In this document: one piece after another, positions 1 to 8,547 of the stretch
Position numbering within the stretch: the first letter of the stretch is position 1
How the letters are laid out: each line of letters opens with the position of its first letter
Source: Nitrospiraceae bacterium
GTDB lineage: Bacteria; Nitrospirota; Nitrospiria; Nitrospirales; Nitrospiraceae
Length of the DNA: 64,000 bases
NCBI GenBank assembly: GCA_919902505.1
Contig: CAKKRE010000016.1
Location: 124,001 to 188,000, forward strand
Direction of reading: 5' to 3'
Position numbers and translations under genes: made by a program
Notes under the pieces: generated by a model
The model's database searches: none
Told to the model about the DNA's origin: nothing
The model's input: the letters and a program-made list of their open reading frames with translations, nothing else

Positions 1-8
1 GCACGATC

Positions 9-1523
9 GTGGAACGGATGGCGGAGATGTTTCATGCGAAGTTCGGCCTGACCCGCGGCGACCGGATCGCCACCGTGCTGTTCAACCATGATCTGACGGC
101 GCTGATCTACTTCGCAGCCTGGACGTTGGGAGTCGCCGTCGTGCCGATCAATGTCGAAGAAACACCCGAGAAGAAGCGGTATATCCTCGAACATTCGGAG
201 GCCTCGGTTGCCCTCTGCTGGCAGGATGTCTACGAGGAACTCAACGCCCTTCAGTCCATGCTGCCGGCCTTGCGGGAAGTGGTCGCCCTGGGAGACGGTG
301 GCATCCTTGACGGGAAGGAAACCAGGGGAAAGAGCCGAAAGAACAGCCACGCCGTTGGAGCCCGCGTTGCCCCGGGCACCTCCCGACTCGACGATCCTGC
401 CTTGATCATTTACACATCCGGGACAACCGGGGCGCCGAAAGGCGTCATCCTGACGGTCGCCAATCTTCTGATCGATGCGGATGCCATCGCCGACCGGCAT
501 GGCTTCGGTCTCACCGACCGTTTGATGTGCGTCCTGCCCATCCACCATGTCAACGGCATCGTCGTCACGCTGATGACTCCGTTTTATTGTAAGGGAAGCG
601 TCGTGTTGAACCGGAAGTTCAAGACCGGCAGCTTCTGGCGACGACTCCACGAAGAGCAGGTGACCAGTGTCAGCGTCGTCCCCACCTTGCTTGAGTTTCT
701 TCTGGATGCCGACGAAGACCTCGCCGCCTATAGCCTGGATCGCTTCGGCGGTGTGATCTGCGGCGCCGGGCCGCTGCTGAAGGACACGGCCCTGCGCTTC
801 GAAGATCGTTTTGGCTTTCCGATCCGCCATGGATACGGTCTGTCTGAAACAACCTGCTATTCCTGTTTCCTCCCGAACGACCTCACACGGGAAGAACATC
901 GTCACTGGCTCACAGATTTTGATTTCCCCTCGATCGGAACGGCTCTGCGTCATAACGAGATGGCGGTTCTCGACGAATACGGGAAACCGGTTCCTGAGCA
1001 CAAGCGTGGAGAAATCTGCATCCGGGGACGCACAGTCTGCGCCGGCTATTTCAAACGGGATGACGCGAACGAGGCCGCCTTCCAGTGGGGTTGGTTCCGT
1101 TCAGGCGACGAAGGCTTTTATATCGCCGACGACCGGGGACGCGCGTTCTTGTTCATTTCAGGCCGCTTGAAAGAACTCATCGTTCGCGGCGGCGTCAATA
1201 TTTCCCCGTTGGAAATCGACGACGTGTTGAAGGGACACCCGGCCGTGCAGTTCGCCATGGCCATCCCCTTCGAAAATCGCTACTACGGCGAGGAGATCGC
1301 CGCCTATATCGTGCCGAAACACCCGGCATCCCCCCCGACAGAGGCGGACATCCTCTCCCATTGCCGCGGACGGTTGCCGTTTGCCAAACAACCGAAAGTG
1401 CTGTTGATGGGTACGGAGGTGCCTTACACCTCCACCGGGAAACCCAAGCGCTTGGAATTGGCATCCCGGTTGGCGGGCACCCTGGCTCAATATCGTGACA
1501 GACAATTCAAAGATCCTGGTTGA
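9..1523 (+). CDS. AMP-forming acyl-CoA synthetase / ligase (5' end probably outside window)
   Basis: Adenylate-forming enzyme (ANL superfamily) expected to activate a carboxylic acid, probably a fatty acid, to an acyl-AMP and then a thioester. Visible motifs are the phosphate-binding loop YTSGTTGAPKG at residues 135-145, a YGLSE motif after the first half, the hinge region SGD followed by GRLKELIVRGG near residue 385, and the C-terminal STGKPKR with the catalytic lysine near 478. The frame is open to the window edge; the GTG at position 9 has no visible ribosome site, so the true start is probably upstream. The stop is 21 bases before an acyl-CoA dehydrogenase gene, suggesting a lipid or acyl-chain operon. 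The substrate cannot be told from sequence alone. Confidence 0.85.
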   Translation: MERMAEMFHAKFGLTRGDRIATVLFNHDLTALIYFAAWTLGVAVVPINVEETPEKKRYILEHSEASVALCWQDVYEELNALQSMLPALREVVALGDGGILDGKETRGKSRKNSHAVGARVAPGTSRLDDPALIIYTSGTTGAPKGVILTVANLLIDADAIADRHGFGLTDRLMCVLPIHHVNGIVVTLMTPFYCKGSVVLNRKFKTGSFWRRLHEEQVTSVSVVPTLLEFLLDADEDLAAYSLDRFGGVICGAGPLLKDTALRFEDRFGFPIRHGYGLSETTCYSCFLPNDLTREEHRHWLTDFDFPSIGTALRHNEMAVLDEYGKPVPEHKRGEICIRGRTVCAGYFKRDDANEAAFQWGWFRSGDEGFYIADDRGRAFLFISGRLKELIVRGGVNISPLEIDDVLKGHPAVQFAMAIPFENRYYGEEIAAYIVPKHPASPPTEADILSHCRGRLPFAKQPKVLLMGTEVPYTSTGKPKRLELASRLAGTLAQYRDRQFKDPG

Positions 1524-1544
1524 CCGGATCGGGCGAGGTACCAC

Positions 1545-3542
1545 ATGAGCACCCTCTTTACAGGCTTCGAACGGATCGAAGAAGCCCGCGAGCGATTCAC
1601 CGGAAAGAGTTTCCTGGCCGGTCTCTATGACGGCCGGCCGGACTTCGACCTCTTGCTGATACCTCCCGAACCGCCGGAAGAGAAAGCCGCCGGCGAGGCC
1701 TTCTGCAAACAGGTTGAACACTTTCTGATCCACGAGGTGGACCCCGAGAAAATCGAACGCGAGGCCAAAATTCCCGAACGCGTTATCCGGGGGCTGTTCA
1801 AGCTCGGGGCCTTCGGCATGAAGATTCCCACAGAATATGGCGGGCTCGGCCTGTCCTATACGAACTACGGTCGCGTCCTGACCCTGATTGCCGGTTGGAG
1901 CAACATTCTGGCTCTGACGGTGGCAGTGCCGCAGTCCATCGGTATCGCCATGCCGATCCTCCTCTTCGGGAACGCAGACCAGAAGAGAAAATATCTCCCG
2001 CTCGTCGCGAAGGAGGCCATTTCAGCCTTTGCCCTCACCGAACCGATGACCGGCTCGGATGCGGCCAATGTGCGAACCGAGGCGGTCCTGGATTCCTCCG
2101 GCACCCATTTTCTGGTCAACGGCGAAAAACTCTGGTGCACGAACGGGCCGATTGCCCGGTACCTCACGCTCGTCGCTCGCGTGCCGGCTCTTCGGGTGGA
2201 GTGTGAGGGAAAGGTCGAATGGATTCCGGCACCGCAGGGGCAGCGGGCGGACGATCACGTCCACACGGCCTTTATTTTGGACATGGCGATACCAGGTGTG
2301 CTGGTGCGCCAACGTTGTCAGTTTGAAGGCTGTCGCGGGATTGAGAACGCCCATATCGCCTTGAAGAATGTGCAGGTGCCGATCGAACAGGTGATCGGCG
2401 ACATCGGCAAGGGATTGAAGTATGCCCTGACGATTCTGAACGTGGGGCGGGGCATCAGCATTCCCGCCATCTGCCTGGGCATGGCCAAACAGGCCTGGCA
2501 GCCGACTCTGGATCGAGCCAATAGCAGGGTCACGTTTCAAAAGCCGTTGGCAGAGCGGCAGACGCAGCAAATCCGGATCGGGGACATGGCCGGCCACCTG
2601 TTCGCCATGGAGGCACTGGCGTTGCTCGTCTGGCGTCTGGCCGATCAACACCGCTACGACATTCGCATCGAAGCCGCAGTCGCCAAGATCTTCTGTTCGG
2701 AACACACGATCCGGTTCATCCGCGACGCGCAGACGATTTTCGGAGGGATGGGGTACGAAACCGCCGACTCCAAGCACGCGCGCGGGGAAGCCGCCTTCGG
2801 CATCGAACAACTCGTTCGCGATGCGGAGATGTATCGAATCGGCGAAGGCGCCACCGATATCTTGCGCCCCTTCGTGGTCCGCGAAGGCTTGAGCCCTCAT
2901 CTGGATCGCGCCAAACGCTTCTATGCGGATGGTCTCTCCATACTCGAACAAGCCCGGCAGGCGATGAAGCTCATGCGCTTCTACCTGCCCTGGTACCTGC
3001 GACAATGGCGCAAACGGCCGTTGCCGGATCGAGGGGAACTCGCACACCTCCAAGTACGGCCGGCGGTTATCTATGTGGAACGAACCAGTCGGCGGCTGGC
3101 GCGAGCAATTTTCTACGCCTTGCTGCAATTCCAGGCCTCATTTAAAGACGAGCAGCGCCTGCAGAATAAAATCGAATCCGTCGGTGAAGATCTCCTTGCC
3201 ATGCTCGCCACGGTGCTCTATGCCGAACGACAGACCAGGCTCGACGGACATACCAGCGTGTGGGAATTGGCCGAGGCGTTCTGTGCTGCGGCGAAACAGC
3301 GAATTGAACAACGGATGAGAGAGTTCCGGCATCACGGGGACACCACTGCCGCGACCACCGGGCGGCAAGCCCTCAACGGTTACTATTCCACGCTGTCGGA
3401 GGGGATCATTCGCCGGCGGCTGGAGGATTATCGACGCGACCGGCACAAGACCGGAGCGCGCGAAGAATATGCGGAGGATGCTCTTTCCATCGGCATCAAA
3501 AGCGAGCAGGTCACCGCTCATGCTCCTGATATTCAGTCTTGA
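1545..3542 (+). CDS. Acyl-CoA dehydrogenase, long VLCAD/ACAD9-like form
   Basis: FAD-dependent alpha,beta-dehydrogenase of acyl-CoA thioesters, 665 residues. The N-terminal helical domain starts around residue 50; the middle beta domain carries FALTEPMTGSD, and the C-terminal helical domain has FGGMGYE and the segment RIGEGATDILRPFV. That segment matches the place where VLCAD-type enzymes keep the catalytic glutamate (E-G-x-x-D-I-L-R). About 190 extra residues follow the canonical domain, as in VLCAD/ACAD9, rather than the usual total of about 380. It follows the ligase gene after 21 bases, so the two probably act in sequence on the same acyl chain. Whether this is beta-oxidation or lipid biosynthesis is not shown. 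Confidence 0.85.
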   Translation: MSTLFTGFERIEEARERFTGKSFLAGLYDGRPDFDLLLIPPEPPEEKAAGEAFCKQVEHFLIHEVDPEKIEREAKIPERVIRGLFKLGAFGMKIPTEYGGLGLSYTNYGRVLTLIAGWSNILALTVAVPQSIGIAMPILLFGNADQKRKYLPLVAKEAISAFALTEPMTGSDAANVRTEAVLDSSGTHFLVNGEKLWCTNGPIARYLTLVARVPALRVECEGKVEWIPAPQGQRADDHVHTAFILDMAIPGVLVRQRCQFEGCRGIENAHIALKNVQVPIEQVIGDIGKGLKYALTILNVGRGISIPAICLGMAKQAWQPTLDRANSRVTFQKPLAERQTQQIRIGDMAGHLFAMEALALLVWRLADQHRYDIRIEAAVAKIFCSEHTIRFIRDAQTIFGGMGYETADSKHARGEAAFGIEQLVRDAEMYRIGEGATDILRPFVVREGLSPHLDRAKRFYADGLSILEQARQAMKLMRFYLPWYLRQWRKRPLPDRGELAHLQVRPAVIYVERTSRRLARAIFYALLQFQASFKDEQRLQNKIESVGEDLLAMLATVLYAERQTRLDGHTSVWELAEAFCAAAKQRIEQRMREFRHHGDTTAATTGRQALNGYYSTLSEGIIRRRLEDYRRDRHKTGAREEYAEDALSIGIKSEQVTAHAPDIQS

Positions 3543-3575
3543 AGGCACTCGGACTCAACGGGCCTTCTTTTATTG
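3541..3575 (+). terminator. Probable rho-independent terminator after the acyl-CoA dehydrogenase
   Basis: Inverted arms GAAGGC and GCCTTC separated by 15 bases and followed by TTTTATT, in the 40-base gap between the convergent dehydrogenase and mscS genes. The first arm overlaps the TGA stop. The loop is long, so strength is uncertain. Confidence 0.45.
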
Positions 3576-3582
3576 ATTCCCG

Positions 3583-4512
3583 CTAGACCTTCTGCATCCC
3601 CAGACCTGCAACCACCTCAACCTTGAACGGAGGACTGGCCTCTCCCATACACAACGTCTGATGCGGGAATGGGATCTCGATACCCTGCGCGTCGAACGCC
3701 TTCTTGAGCCGACGCCGGTATTCACGTCCGACCTTCCACTGTTCGAGCGGTTGTGTCTTGATGCGCGCGCGAATCGTCACGGCACTATCGGCAAAATTTT
3801 CAACACCCACCACTTCAATCGGCTCGATCATCAGCGAGCCCAGTTCCTGGTCGTGGCGCAATTCTTCACCGACCGCCTGCATCACCGCCACGACCCGATC
3901 CGTATCCTCTTTATAGGCCACTCCCATGTCCAGCACGAAGGCCGACCAATCCTTGCTCATATTGGACAGCGTGTTGATGCCGCCGTTGGGGAAAATGTGC
4001 ACGACGCCGGAAAAATCACGCAATGCGATCGTTCTGAAAGTAATGGTCTCGACGAGCCCGCCGGTCCCGTTGATCACGGCCACATCTCCCAGCCGGATCT
4101 GATCTTCGAGGATGATGAAGAATCCGCTGATCAGATCGCGTACCAGGTTCTGGGCTCCGAAGCCCACGGCCAGACCCAGGATACCGGCACCGGCCAGAAT
4201 CGGCGCAATGTCCAACCCTACCACCTGCAACGATTCGACGATGACGATCGCCCAAATCGCCGTGAGTGCGATGGTCCTGAGGATCCCCGTGAGTGTCGCG
4301 GCGCGTTTTTGAGCCGTTCCGGACTGTTGATCCTTGGCATCACTCGTGAGAAGCATCACCCGTTCGAGTTGTTGCAACCCCAAACGGGCAAATCGAATCG
4401 CGATATACCCAATCACAAACACCAGCGCAACCCGCAACAGGGCGATGCCTACGGTTGTGGCAATACTCAGGAGCCAGGGAAGGGCAGTCTGCAGGGACAC
4501 TCCAGTCATCAT
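3583..4512 (-). CDS. MscS-family mechanosensitive ion channel
   Basis: Inner-membrane channel of the small-conductance mechanosensitive family, 309 residues, which would release solutes on hypo-osmotic shock. There are two hydrophobic N-terminal segments (about residues 10-45 and 75-95), then the glycine/alanine-rich pore helix GILGLAVGFGAQ typical of MscS TM3, followed by the beta domain (LEDQIRLGD, then FPNGGI) and a mixed alpha/beta C-terminal vestibule. Length is near that of E. coli MscS (286). A GGGAGAT ribosome site precedes the ATG. It is transcribed alone and converges on the acyl-CoA dehydrogenase gene. Confidence 0.9.
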   Translation of the reverse strand: MMTGVSLQTALPWLLSIATTVGIALLRVALVFVIGYIAIRFARLGLQQLERVMLLTSDAKDQQSGTAQKRAATLTGILRTIALTAIWAIVIVESLQVVGLDIAPILAGAGILGLAVGFGAQNLVRDLISGFFIILEDQIRLGDVAVINGTGGLVETITFRTIALRDFSGVVHIFPNGGINTLSNMSKDWSAFVLDMGVAYKEDTDRVVAVMQAVGEELRHDQELGSLMIEPIEVVGVENFADSAVTIRARIKTQPLEQWKVGREYRRRLKKAFDAQGIEIPFPHQTLCMGEASPPFKVEVVAGLGMQKV

Positions 4513-4933
4513 ATCGATCTCCCTTGGTGAGGACGTCCAGCGCTTCCATTTCGCGCGGGGACCATGTCAGTCCCCGCGCAGACCGGCAAGAAGCTGCCGT
4601 AACAGCTTGGACACCGCTGGAATCGTGACGCCCGACATGAATGGCTACGTTGGCTCCGTCAGTCGTGGAGCACGCCTGTCAGTCTAGCGACATCACGCCC
4701 CTCCTGCCACTCTATCCGTGGCCAACCTCATAGGATACGGATGATACGGGAACGGCATGAGCCAATCATGACGAGGGCCAAATCACCCGGTCCCCGAGCT
4801 CACGGGATCCCGCCAACCGGTGGCGGAGGAGTTCGTCTGATCGAGAAAGAATTTCGTGCATCAGTCGGTAGACACTTCAACTCTTCTTCGGCTATTATTG
4901 CGGTTCACTTCGGCCGGTCACGCATCCTCCAGT
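4513..4933. other. Non-coding stretch between mscS and the tRNA
   Basis: About 420 bases holding the divergent upstream regions of mscS (minus) and the tRNA (plus). I see no convincing gene; the short open frames have no ribosome site and no recognisable product. A promoter for the tRNA must lie near the right end but no clear -35/-10 pair stands out. Confidence 0.5.
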
Positions 4934-5009
4934 GGCGGTGTAGCTCAGTTGGTAGAGCAGCGGACTCATAAGCCGCGGGTCACCCGTTCAATCCGGGTCA
5001 CCGCCACCA
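4934..5009 (+). tRNA. tRNA with CAT anticodon (elongator Met, or Ile2 needing lysidine)
   Basis: A complete 76-base cloverleaf. Acceptor arms GGCGGTG and CACCGCC are fully paired, the D-arm is GCTCAGTTGGTAGAGC, the anticodon loop is CTCATAA with CAT at 4967-4969, the T-arm is ACCCG TTCAATC CGGGT, and an encoded ACCA tail follows. The innermost anticodon-stem pair is A-G, a mismatch. The first acceptor pair is G-C, which argues against initiator tRNA-fMet. Elongator Met and Ile2 (C34 modified by TilS) share this anticodon and I cannot separate them by eye. Confidence 0.93.
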
Positions 5010-5249
5010 AATTTCTCCCGAAATCGACGATCAGCCTGCAGCGTAAACGCGCTTGCTCCGAACCCGAGTCTGATCGGTTCGACTAAGACAGCATCATCCC
5101 GCGCCCCTTCCTATTGGTCTTCCGGTCCAGGCGACCGAAAATGGAACCATTGTTTCCCTAGATCCGGAGGCATATAGTGAGGCCACTTAGCGGACTTTCA
5201 TGAACATGCCATTCCTAGTGGCACCTACTGAGGAGGCAGGGATCGACCT

Positions 5250-6383
5250 ATGCAGCCGACACGACGGCATCCTCTTACTCTGACCCATTTGGTGCTTCCT
5301 GCCCTGCTCCTCACCGCCTGTGCCCAGCCACACCCTTCTTTGGCTCCTCCTTCCAGCAGAGTGGTCGATATCACCGCAGGAGCTTCACATACCTGCATGC
5401 TGCTCGCCGGCGGGCAAATTCAATGCTGGGGCCTCAACGACAATGGCCAGCTGGGCGATGGCACATTAACGAACCGCGCTCTCCCTGAAGATGTCATCGG
5501 CATGATGGTCACAGCCAAAGCCATTGCTGCCGGGGAACGGCATACCTGTGCCGTGACCACCCGGGCTGGAGTCAAATGCTGGGGCAGCAACCATGACAAC
5601 CAACTTGGGGACGGCACGAACGTTGACAGGGTCGCGCCGACTGATGTGGCGGGGTTGACGGGCGGCATGCGAGCGGTCGCCGCCGGCGAACAGCATACGT
5701 GCGGGCTGACTGCAGCCGGAGGCGTCAAGTGTTGGGGCAGCAACCGGAAGGGGCAACTGGGGGATGGGACGGGCGTCGACAGAAACATCCCCGTGGATGT
5801 GGCAGGATTGACCTCCGGCGTGAGCGCCATCGCCACAGGCTGGCAACATACCTGTGCGGTGACCATTGCGGGCGAAGTCAAATGTTGGGGTGACAACCAG
5901 GACGGCCAACTCGGAGACGGCACGGCCATCGACAAAACCTTTCCGATTGACGTGACGGGGTTACACAGCGTCGTGAGGGCGATTGCGGCCGGAGCTCGAC
6001 ATACCTGCGTGTTGACCGTGGCAGGTGGAGTGAAATGCTGGGGCAATAACCAGAATGGTCAGTTGGGGGACGGATCGGTGACCGCCCGGGTGACGCCGTT
6101 GGATGTGGCAGGTTTGACCGGTAATGTCAGCGCGATTGCCGCAGGCAAGCAGCATAGCTGCGCATTGGAAACCTCGGGAACGGTGAAATGTTGGGGGGAT
6201 AACCGCCATCAGGAAGTGGCAGACGACGGCGAGTCGGAAACAATCAGGCCAATTGAGACCCGAGGGCACAGCCGCAACGCGCGAGCCCTTGCTGCCGGCG
6301 GCGAGCATACCTGCGCCCTCTCACAGGACAAGATCCATTGCTGGGGCAGTAACGTCTATGGACAACTCGGCAGGAAAGCCTAG
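5250..6383 (+). CDS. RCC1-repeat beta-propeller lipoprotein
   Basis: Secreted lipoprotein of 377 residues with a lipobox LLTAC (Cys near residue 24). The rest is seven tandem repeats of about 50 residues, each with the pattern A-A-G-x-x-H-T-C, then K/Q-C-W-G-x-N-x-x-G-Q-L-G-D-G. These are RCC1/ATS1-type repeats and predict one seven-bladed propeller anchored to the outer membrane or periplasmic face. Each blade carries two cysteines (HTC and CWG), so disulfides between strands are plausible. Blade 6 is degenerate in the GQLGDG part. The ribosome site GAGGAGG lies upstream of the ATG. Such propellers are usually binding scaffolds; no ligand or partner can be named. Confidence 0.85.
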   Translation: MQPTRRHPLTLTHLVLPALLLTACAQPHPSLAPPSSRVVDITAGASHTCMLLAGGQIQCWGLNDNGQLGDGTLTNRALPEDVIGMMVTAKAIAAGERHTCAVTTRAGVKCWGSNHDNQLGDGTNVDRVAPTDVAGLTGGMRAVAAGEQHTCGLTAAGGVKCWGSNRKGQLGDGTGVDRNIPVDVAGLTSGVSAIATGWQHTCAVTIAGEVKCWGDNQDGQLGDGTAIDKTFPIDVTGLHSVVRAIAAGARHTCVLTVAGGVKCWGNNQNGQLGDGSVTARVTPLDVAGLTGNVSAIAAGKQHSCALETSGTVKCWGDNRHQEVADDGESETIRPIETRGHSRNARALAAGGEHTCALSQDKIHCWGSNVYGQLGRKA

Positions 6384-6458
6384 CCCAGCGAAAGGCCTTT
6401 CGGCCACACGTCGACCTCTCGCCAAACGACGGTTTCGAGCAGGTAGAAGGAGCGTCTT

Positions 6459-6980
6459 ATGAGGAAGTGGTGGGTCGGGATCTTCTCGTTAGTCCTGGGC
6501 TGTAGTAGCCTCCATGGGGCGCCGAACCAGGAACGGACCGCCCTCTATATCCTGGAAACGGCAAAAGCGTTCCGCACCGTGTACGCGAACAGCGTGACGG
6601 AACAAACCAAACGGGCAGGTGTGATTCCCTTAGAAGAGTGGACCAAGGATGATCATGCGATCATGCTGCCTGTCCAGTTCATCAAGGCAGCAGGAGCGGA
6701 AATCAGGGATTTCGAACTGACCCTGATTGGCTTGACGCCTATTTATAAGTCGAACCTGCCAAAAACTCCGGCCGAAGCCGAGGCGCTCAAAACGCTTGTG
6801 AGCAATCCACAACAAAAGCTCCTAACGTTTTCAGAGGGGAACCAGTTCAAAGCGATTTCAGCAGACTTTGCCATTGCGCAGGCCTGTGCCGATTGCCACA
6901 ACAGTCATCCCGCCAGCTCCAAACGGGACTACAAACAAGGAGATCTGATGGGGGCGATCATCGTGCGACTGAACCAATAG
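6459..6980 (+). CDS. DUF3365 (Tll0287-like) c-type heme protein
   Basis: Small exported heme protein, 173 residues. An N-terminal hydrophobic leader ends in LVLGC, a possible lipobox, so it may be a lipoprotein. A single CADCH heme c attachment motif (CxxCH) lies near residue 146, followed by NSHPAS and a short tail ending in GAIIVRL. This spacing and the preceding PAS-like mixed fold match the DUF3365/Tll0287-like family, proposed to be heme-based redox or gas sensors. A GGAG site precedes the ATG. It lies 75 bases after the RCC1 lipoprotein gene on the same strand. Function in this organism is not known. Confidence 0.75.
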   Translation: MRKWWVGIFSLVLGCSSLHGAPNQERTALYILETAKAFRTVYANSVTEQTKRAGVIPLEEWTKDDHAIMLPVQFIKAAGAEIRDFELTLIGLTPIYKSNLPKTPAEAEALKTLVSNPQQKLLTFSEGNQFKAISADFAIAQACADCHNSHPASSKRDYKQGDLMGAIIVRLNQ

Positions 6981-7053
6981 GCTATCGCCGAATGGTGGTT
7001 CGCATGAGCGCTCGACTGAACGCCTGGCAGAGCCGGTACACCTGACTCTGGGC

Positions 7054-7236
7054 TCACCCGCAACAACCAGCTTCAAACTGCCGGCGCTGGTAGCTCAGCA
7101 CCAAACAACGGATGCACACCTCCCGCACCGCCTTCGCCTTCTCATCGAACAGCGGCGTTCGCCGTAACACCAGCTGCCCGCAATCAGCACAACATCCAGC
7201 CGTCACCGCATCAAGGTCAGAAGAGACAGAGATCAT
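7054..7236 (-). CDS. Small cysteine-rich protein, putative zinc ribbon
   Basis: A 60-residue protein with Cys pairs C-C-A-D-C near the start and C-I-R-C in the second half, a spacing that would suit a single zinc site, and a C-terminal CCG. I chose the ATG at 7236 because AGGAGG lies about 11 bases upstream; a TTG at 7245 would sit right on that site. It overlaps the end of the coiled-coil gene upstream and is the last gene of the repressor operon. No known family is recognised. Confidence 0.55.
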   Translation of the reverse strand: MISVSSDLDAVTAGCCADCGQLVLRRTPLFDEKAKAVREVCIRCLVLSYQRRQFEAGCCG

Positions 7237-7468
7237 GGCGTTCAATCCTCCTATTCTCTCGAATGGGATGCGAGGCGGACACGACCGGTTTCATTCCGCC
7301 GAAAAGAGTTCGCAAGCGCGAGCCGCCGGACCACCCCTGGAACGTCATCCCCTTGGTATGCTTCAGCTCGCGCTGTAGTTCCCCGATCCGTCCATTGAGC
7401 CGGACAATCATGCGCTCCAGTTCGTCCACACGCTCCACCATGGCTTGTTGCTGATGGCTCATCATCAT
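7217..7468 (-). CDS. Small coiled-coil protein in the LexA-like operon
   Basis: An 83-residue protein starting at a run of three ATG codons, preceded by AGGAGG. Residues from about 8 to 40 form a regular heptad coiled coil (MVERVDELERMIVRLNGRIG, then ELQREL); the rest is basic and glycine-rich without a recognised domain. It begins 14 bases after the repressor stop codon and its end overlaps the small cysteine-rich gene, so the three genes are one transcription unit and probably share the repressor's control. Function unknown. Confidence 0.6.
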   Translation of the reverse strand: MMMSHQQQAMVERVDELERMIVRLNGRIGELQRELKHTKGMTFQGWSGGSRLRTLFGGMKPVVSASHPIRENRRIERHDLCLF

Positions 7469-7482
7469 TATTCCTCCTTGAA

Positions 7483-8034
7483 TTACGCGTTCTCGCAATG
7501 ACGAATCACACCGACGAGCACCCCTTCGATGGAAAATTCATCCTCAGGTGTGACAACAAACGGTTTCATGGCAGCGTTGGCCGGATGGAGTTCAATGTGC
7601 CGGGCGTGCTTGAAATAGGTCTTGATGGTCGCTTCCCGGTTCACGAGCGCCACAACCGTCTGGCCATTCTGTGCCGTCGCCTGTTTGCGAACGACGACCA
7701 GGTCGCCCGGGAGAATCCCGTCCTCGATCATCGACTCCCCTTTCACACGGAGCGCAAAGGTGTCCCCCCGTCGCACCATGCCGGGAGGTACCTCGACCCA
7801 TTCCGACTGGGTCACCGGCTCAATCGGCAGACCCGCGGCAACCACCCCCGCCATGGGAATCTGTGTCCTGTTGGCCAGTTGCGTGATCGCGACCTGAACC
7901 GCGCCGCTGATCCGACGCATACCGGATTCATAACGAGCGACCGACACCCGCGTCGTCTGCAGTGCCGCGGCAAGCTGCTCCTGCGTAAGCCCCAATTGTT
8001 CACGGATCTGCCGAAACTCGCTCGACGTCATCAT
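7483..8034 (-). CDS. LexA-like transcriptional repressor: XRE helix-turn-helix plus S24 self-cleaving domain
   Basis: A 183-residue repressor. Residues 6-43 are an XRE/Cro-type helix-turn-helix (GLTQEQLAAAL, then TRVSVARYESG), not the winged helix of E. coli LexA. The C-terminal half is an S24 peptidase. A candidate cleavage site Ala67-Gly68 lies in VVAAGLP, nucleophile Ser102 in GESM, and general base Lys139 in ATIK; the Ser-Lys spacing of 37 equals that of E. coli LexA. It is expected to repress target genes until RecA-stimulated self-cleavage after DNA damage, as known for S24 repressors. The start codon overlaps a perfect palindrome, suggesting autoregulation. A phage-type CI repressor is an alternative, but no phage genes are nearby. 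Confidence 0.8.
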   Translation of the reverse strand: MMTSSEFRQIREQLGLTQEQLAAALQTTRVSVARYESGMRRISGAVQVAITQLANRTQIPMAGVVAAGLPIEPVTQSEWVEVPPGMVRRGDTFALRVKGESMIEDGILPGDLVVVRKQATAQNGQTVVALVNREATIKTYFKHARHIELHPANAAMKPFVVTPEDEFSIEGVLVGVIRHCENA

Positions 8035-8051
8035 GTAACCGATGGTTACAT
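8033..8051. promoter_or_regulatory. 19-bp palindromic operator at the repressor start codon
   Basis: Perfect inverted repeat ATGTAACC-GAT-GGTTACAT. It overlaps the first ATG of the LexA-like repressor and the predicted -10 element, where bound repressor would block its own transcription. I infer this is the repressor's operator; no second copy was noticed in the window. Confidence 0.6.
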
Positions 8052-8071
8052 AAAAATTGAGCCTCTGTCAA
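8043..8071 (-). promoter_or_regulatory. Predicted promoter of the LexA-like operon
   Basis: A perfect -35 TTGACA (8071-8066) is followed after 17 bases by TAACCA (8048-8043) as a weak -10. Transcription would then begin within a few bases of the ATG, so the mRNA would be leaderless or nearly so, consistent with no Shine-Dalgarno sequence before the ATG. Confidence 0.5.
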
Positions 8072-8547
8072 GCACTTGCCCATCATCTTTCTTGACTATT
8101 CCGGCAGCCTCTTCCAGTGCGGTTTTTACGATCCGAGCCTGTGCCATCTCCCGAGAAACGAAAACCTTCTGTGCATAAGTCAAGAGCCATATGGATCGTC
8201 TAAAAAAATAAAGCCACTATCCACAGTTCATTTTCAAAACACCTGGAGTCCGGGACAAATATGAATGCTAATACATACACATAAGCGGCCCACTACTAGA
8301 TATTGTGGTTCTGACAGCCATCATTCTCTATGCTCAATAAATAGGCAACCTGGTGCGAGGCATGAATTAGCGGGTCTATTCGCGGTCAACCGGGTGACTA
8401 TCAACAGAGATATCCACAGAATTTGGGGAGAGATTTTTTTGGCGGAATCTTCACTTTCTTGATTGAAACCTCTGATCCGTTCACCTAGAATCGCGCCGCG
8501 ACTTCCTCTCGCTTCTACGCGTAGCCGGCACTTCCGAGAAAGCACAG
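8052..8547. other. AT-rich intergenic region with DnaA-box-like motifs
   Basis: About 500 bases between the divergent repressor and the first TraT-like gene, clearly richer in A+T than its surroundings. It contains one perfect TTATNCACA match on the minus strand (8170-8178), two 8/9 matches on the plus strand, CTATCCACA at 8217-8225 and ATATCCACA at 8410-8418, and A- and T-tracts near 8200 and 8433. No gene is evident. Confidence 0.45.

Noticed and set aside
2022-3128. Long open frame antisense to the acyl-CoA dehydrogenase gene
   Set aside because: It is the complement of a clear enzyme gene, shows no domain pattern and no ribosome site; typical of GC-rich coding DNA.
3661-4530. 289-codon open frame antisense to mscS
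   Set aside because: Low-complexity, His/Arg/Asp-rich translation without a domain, fully within the well-supported MscS gene.
7483-8034. Prophage repressor
   Set aside because: The protein could be a CI-type repressor, but no integrase, structural or lysis genes are near; the operon has small cellular-looking genes instead.
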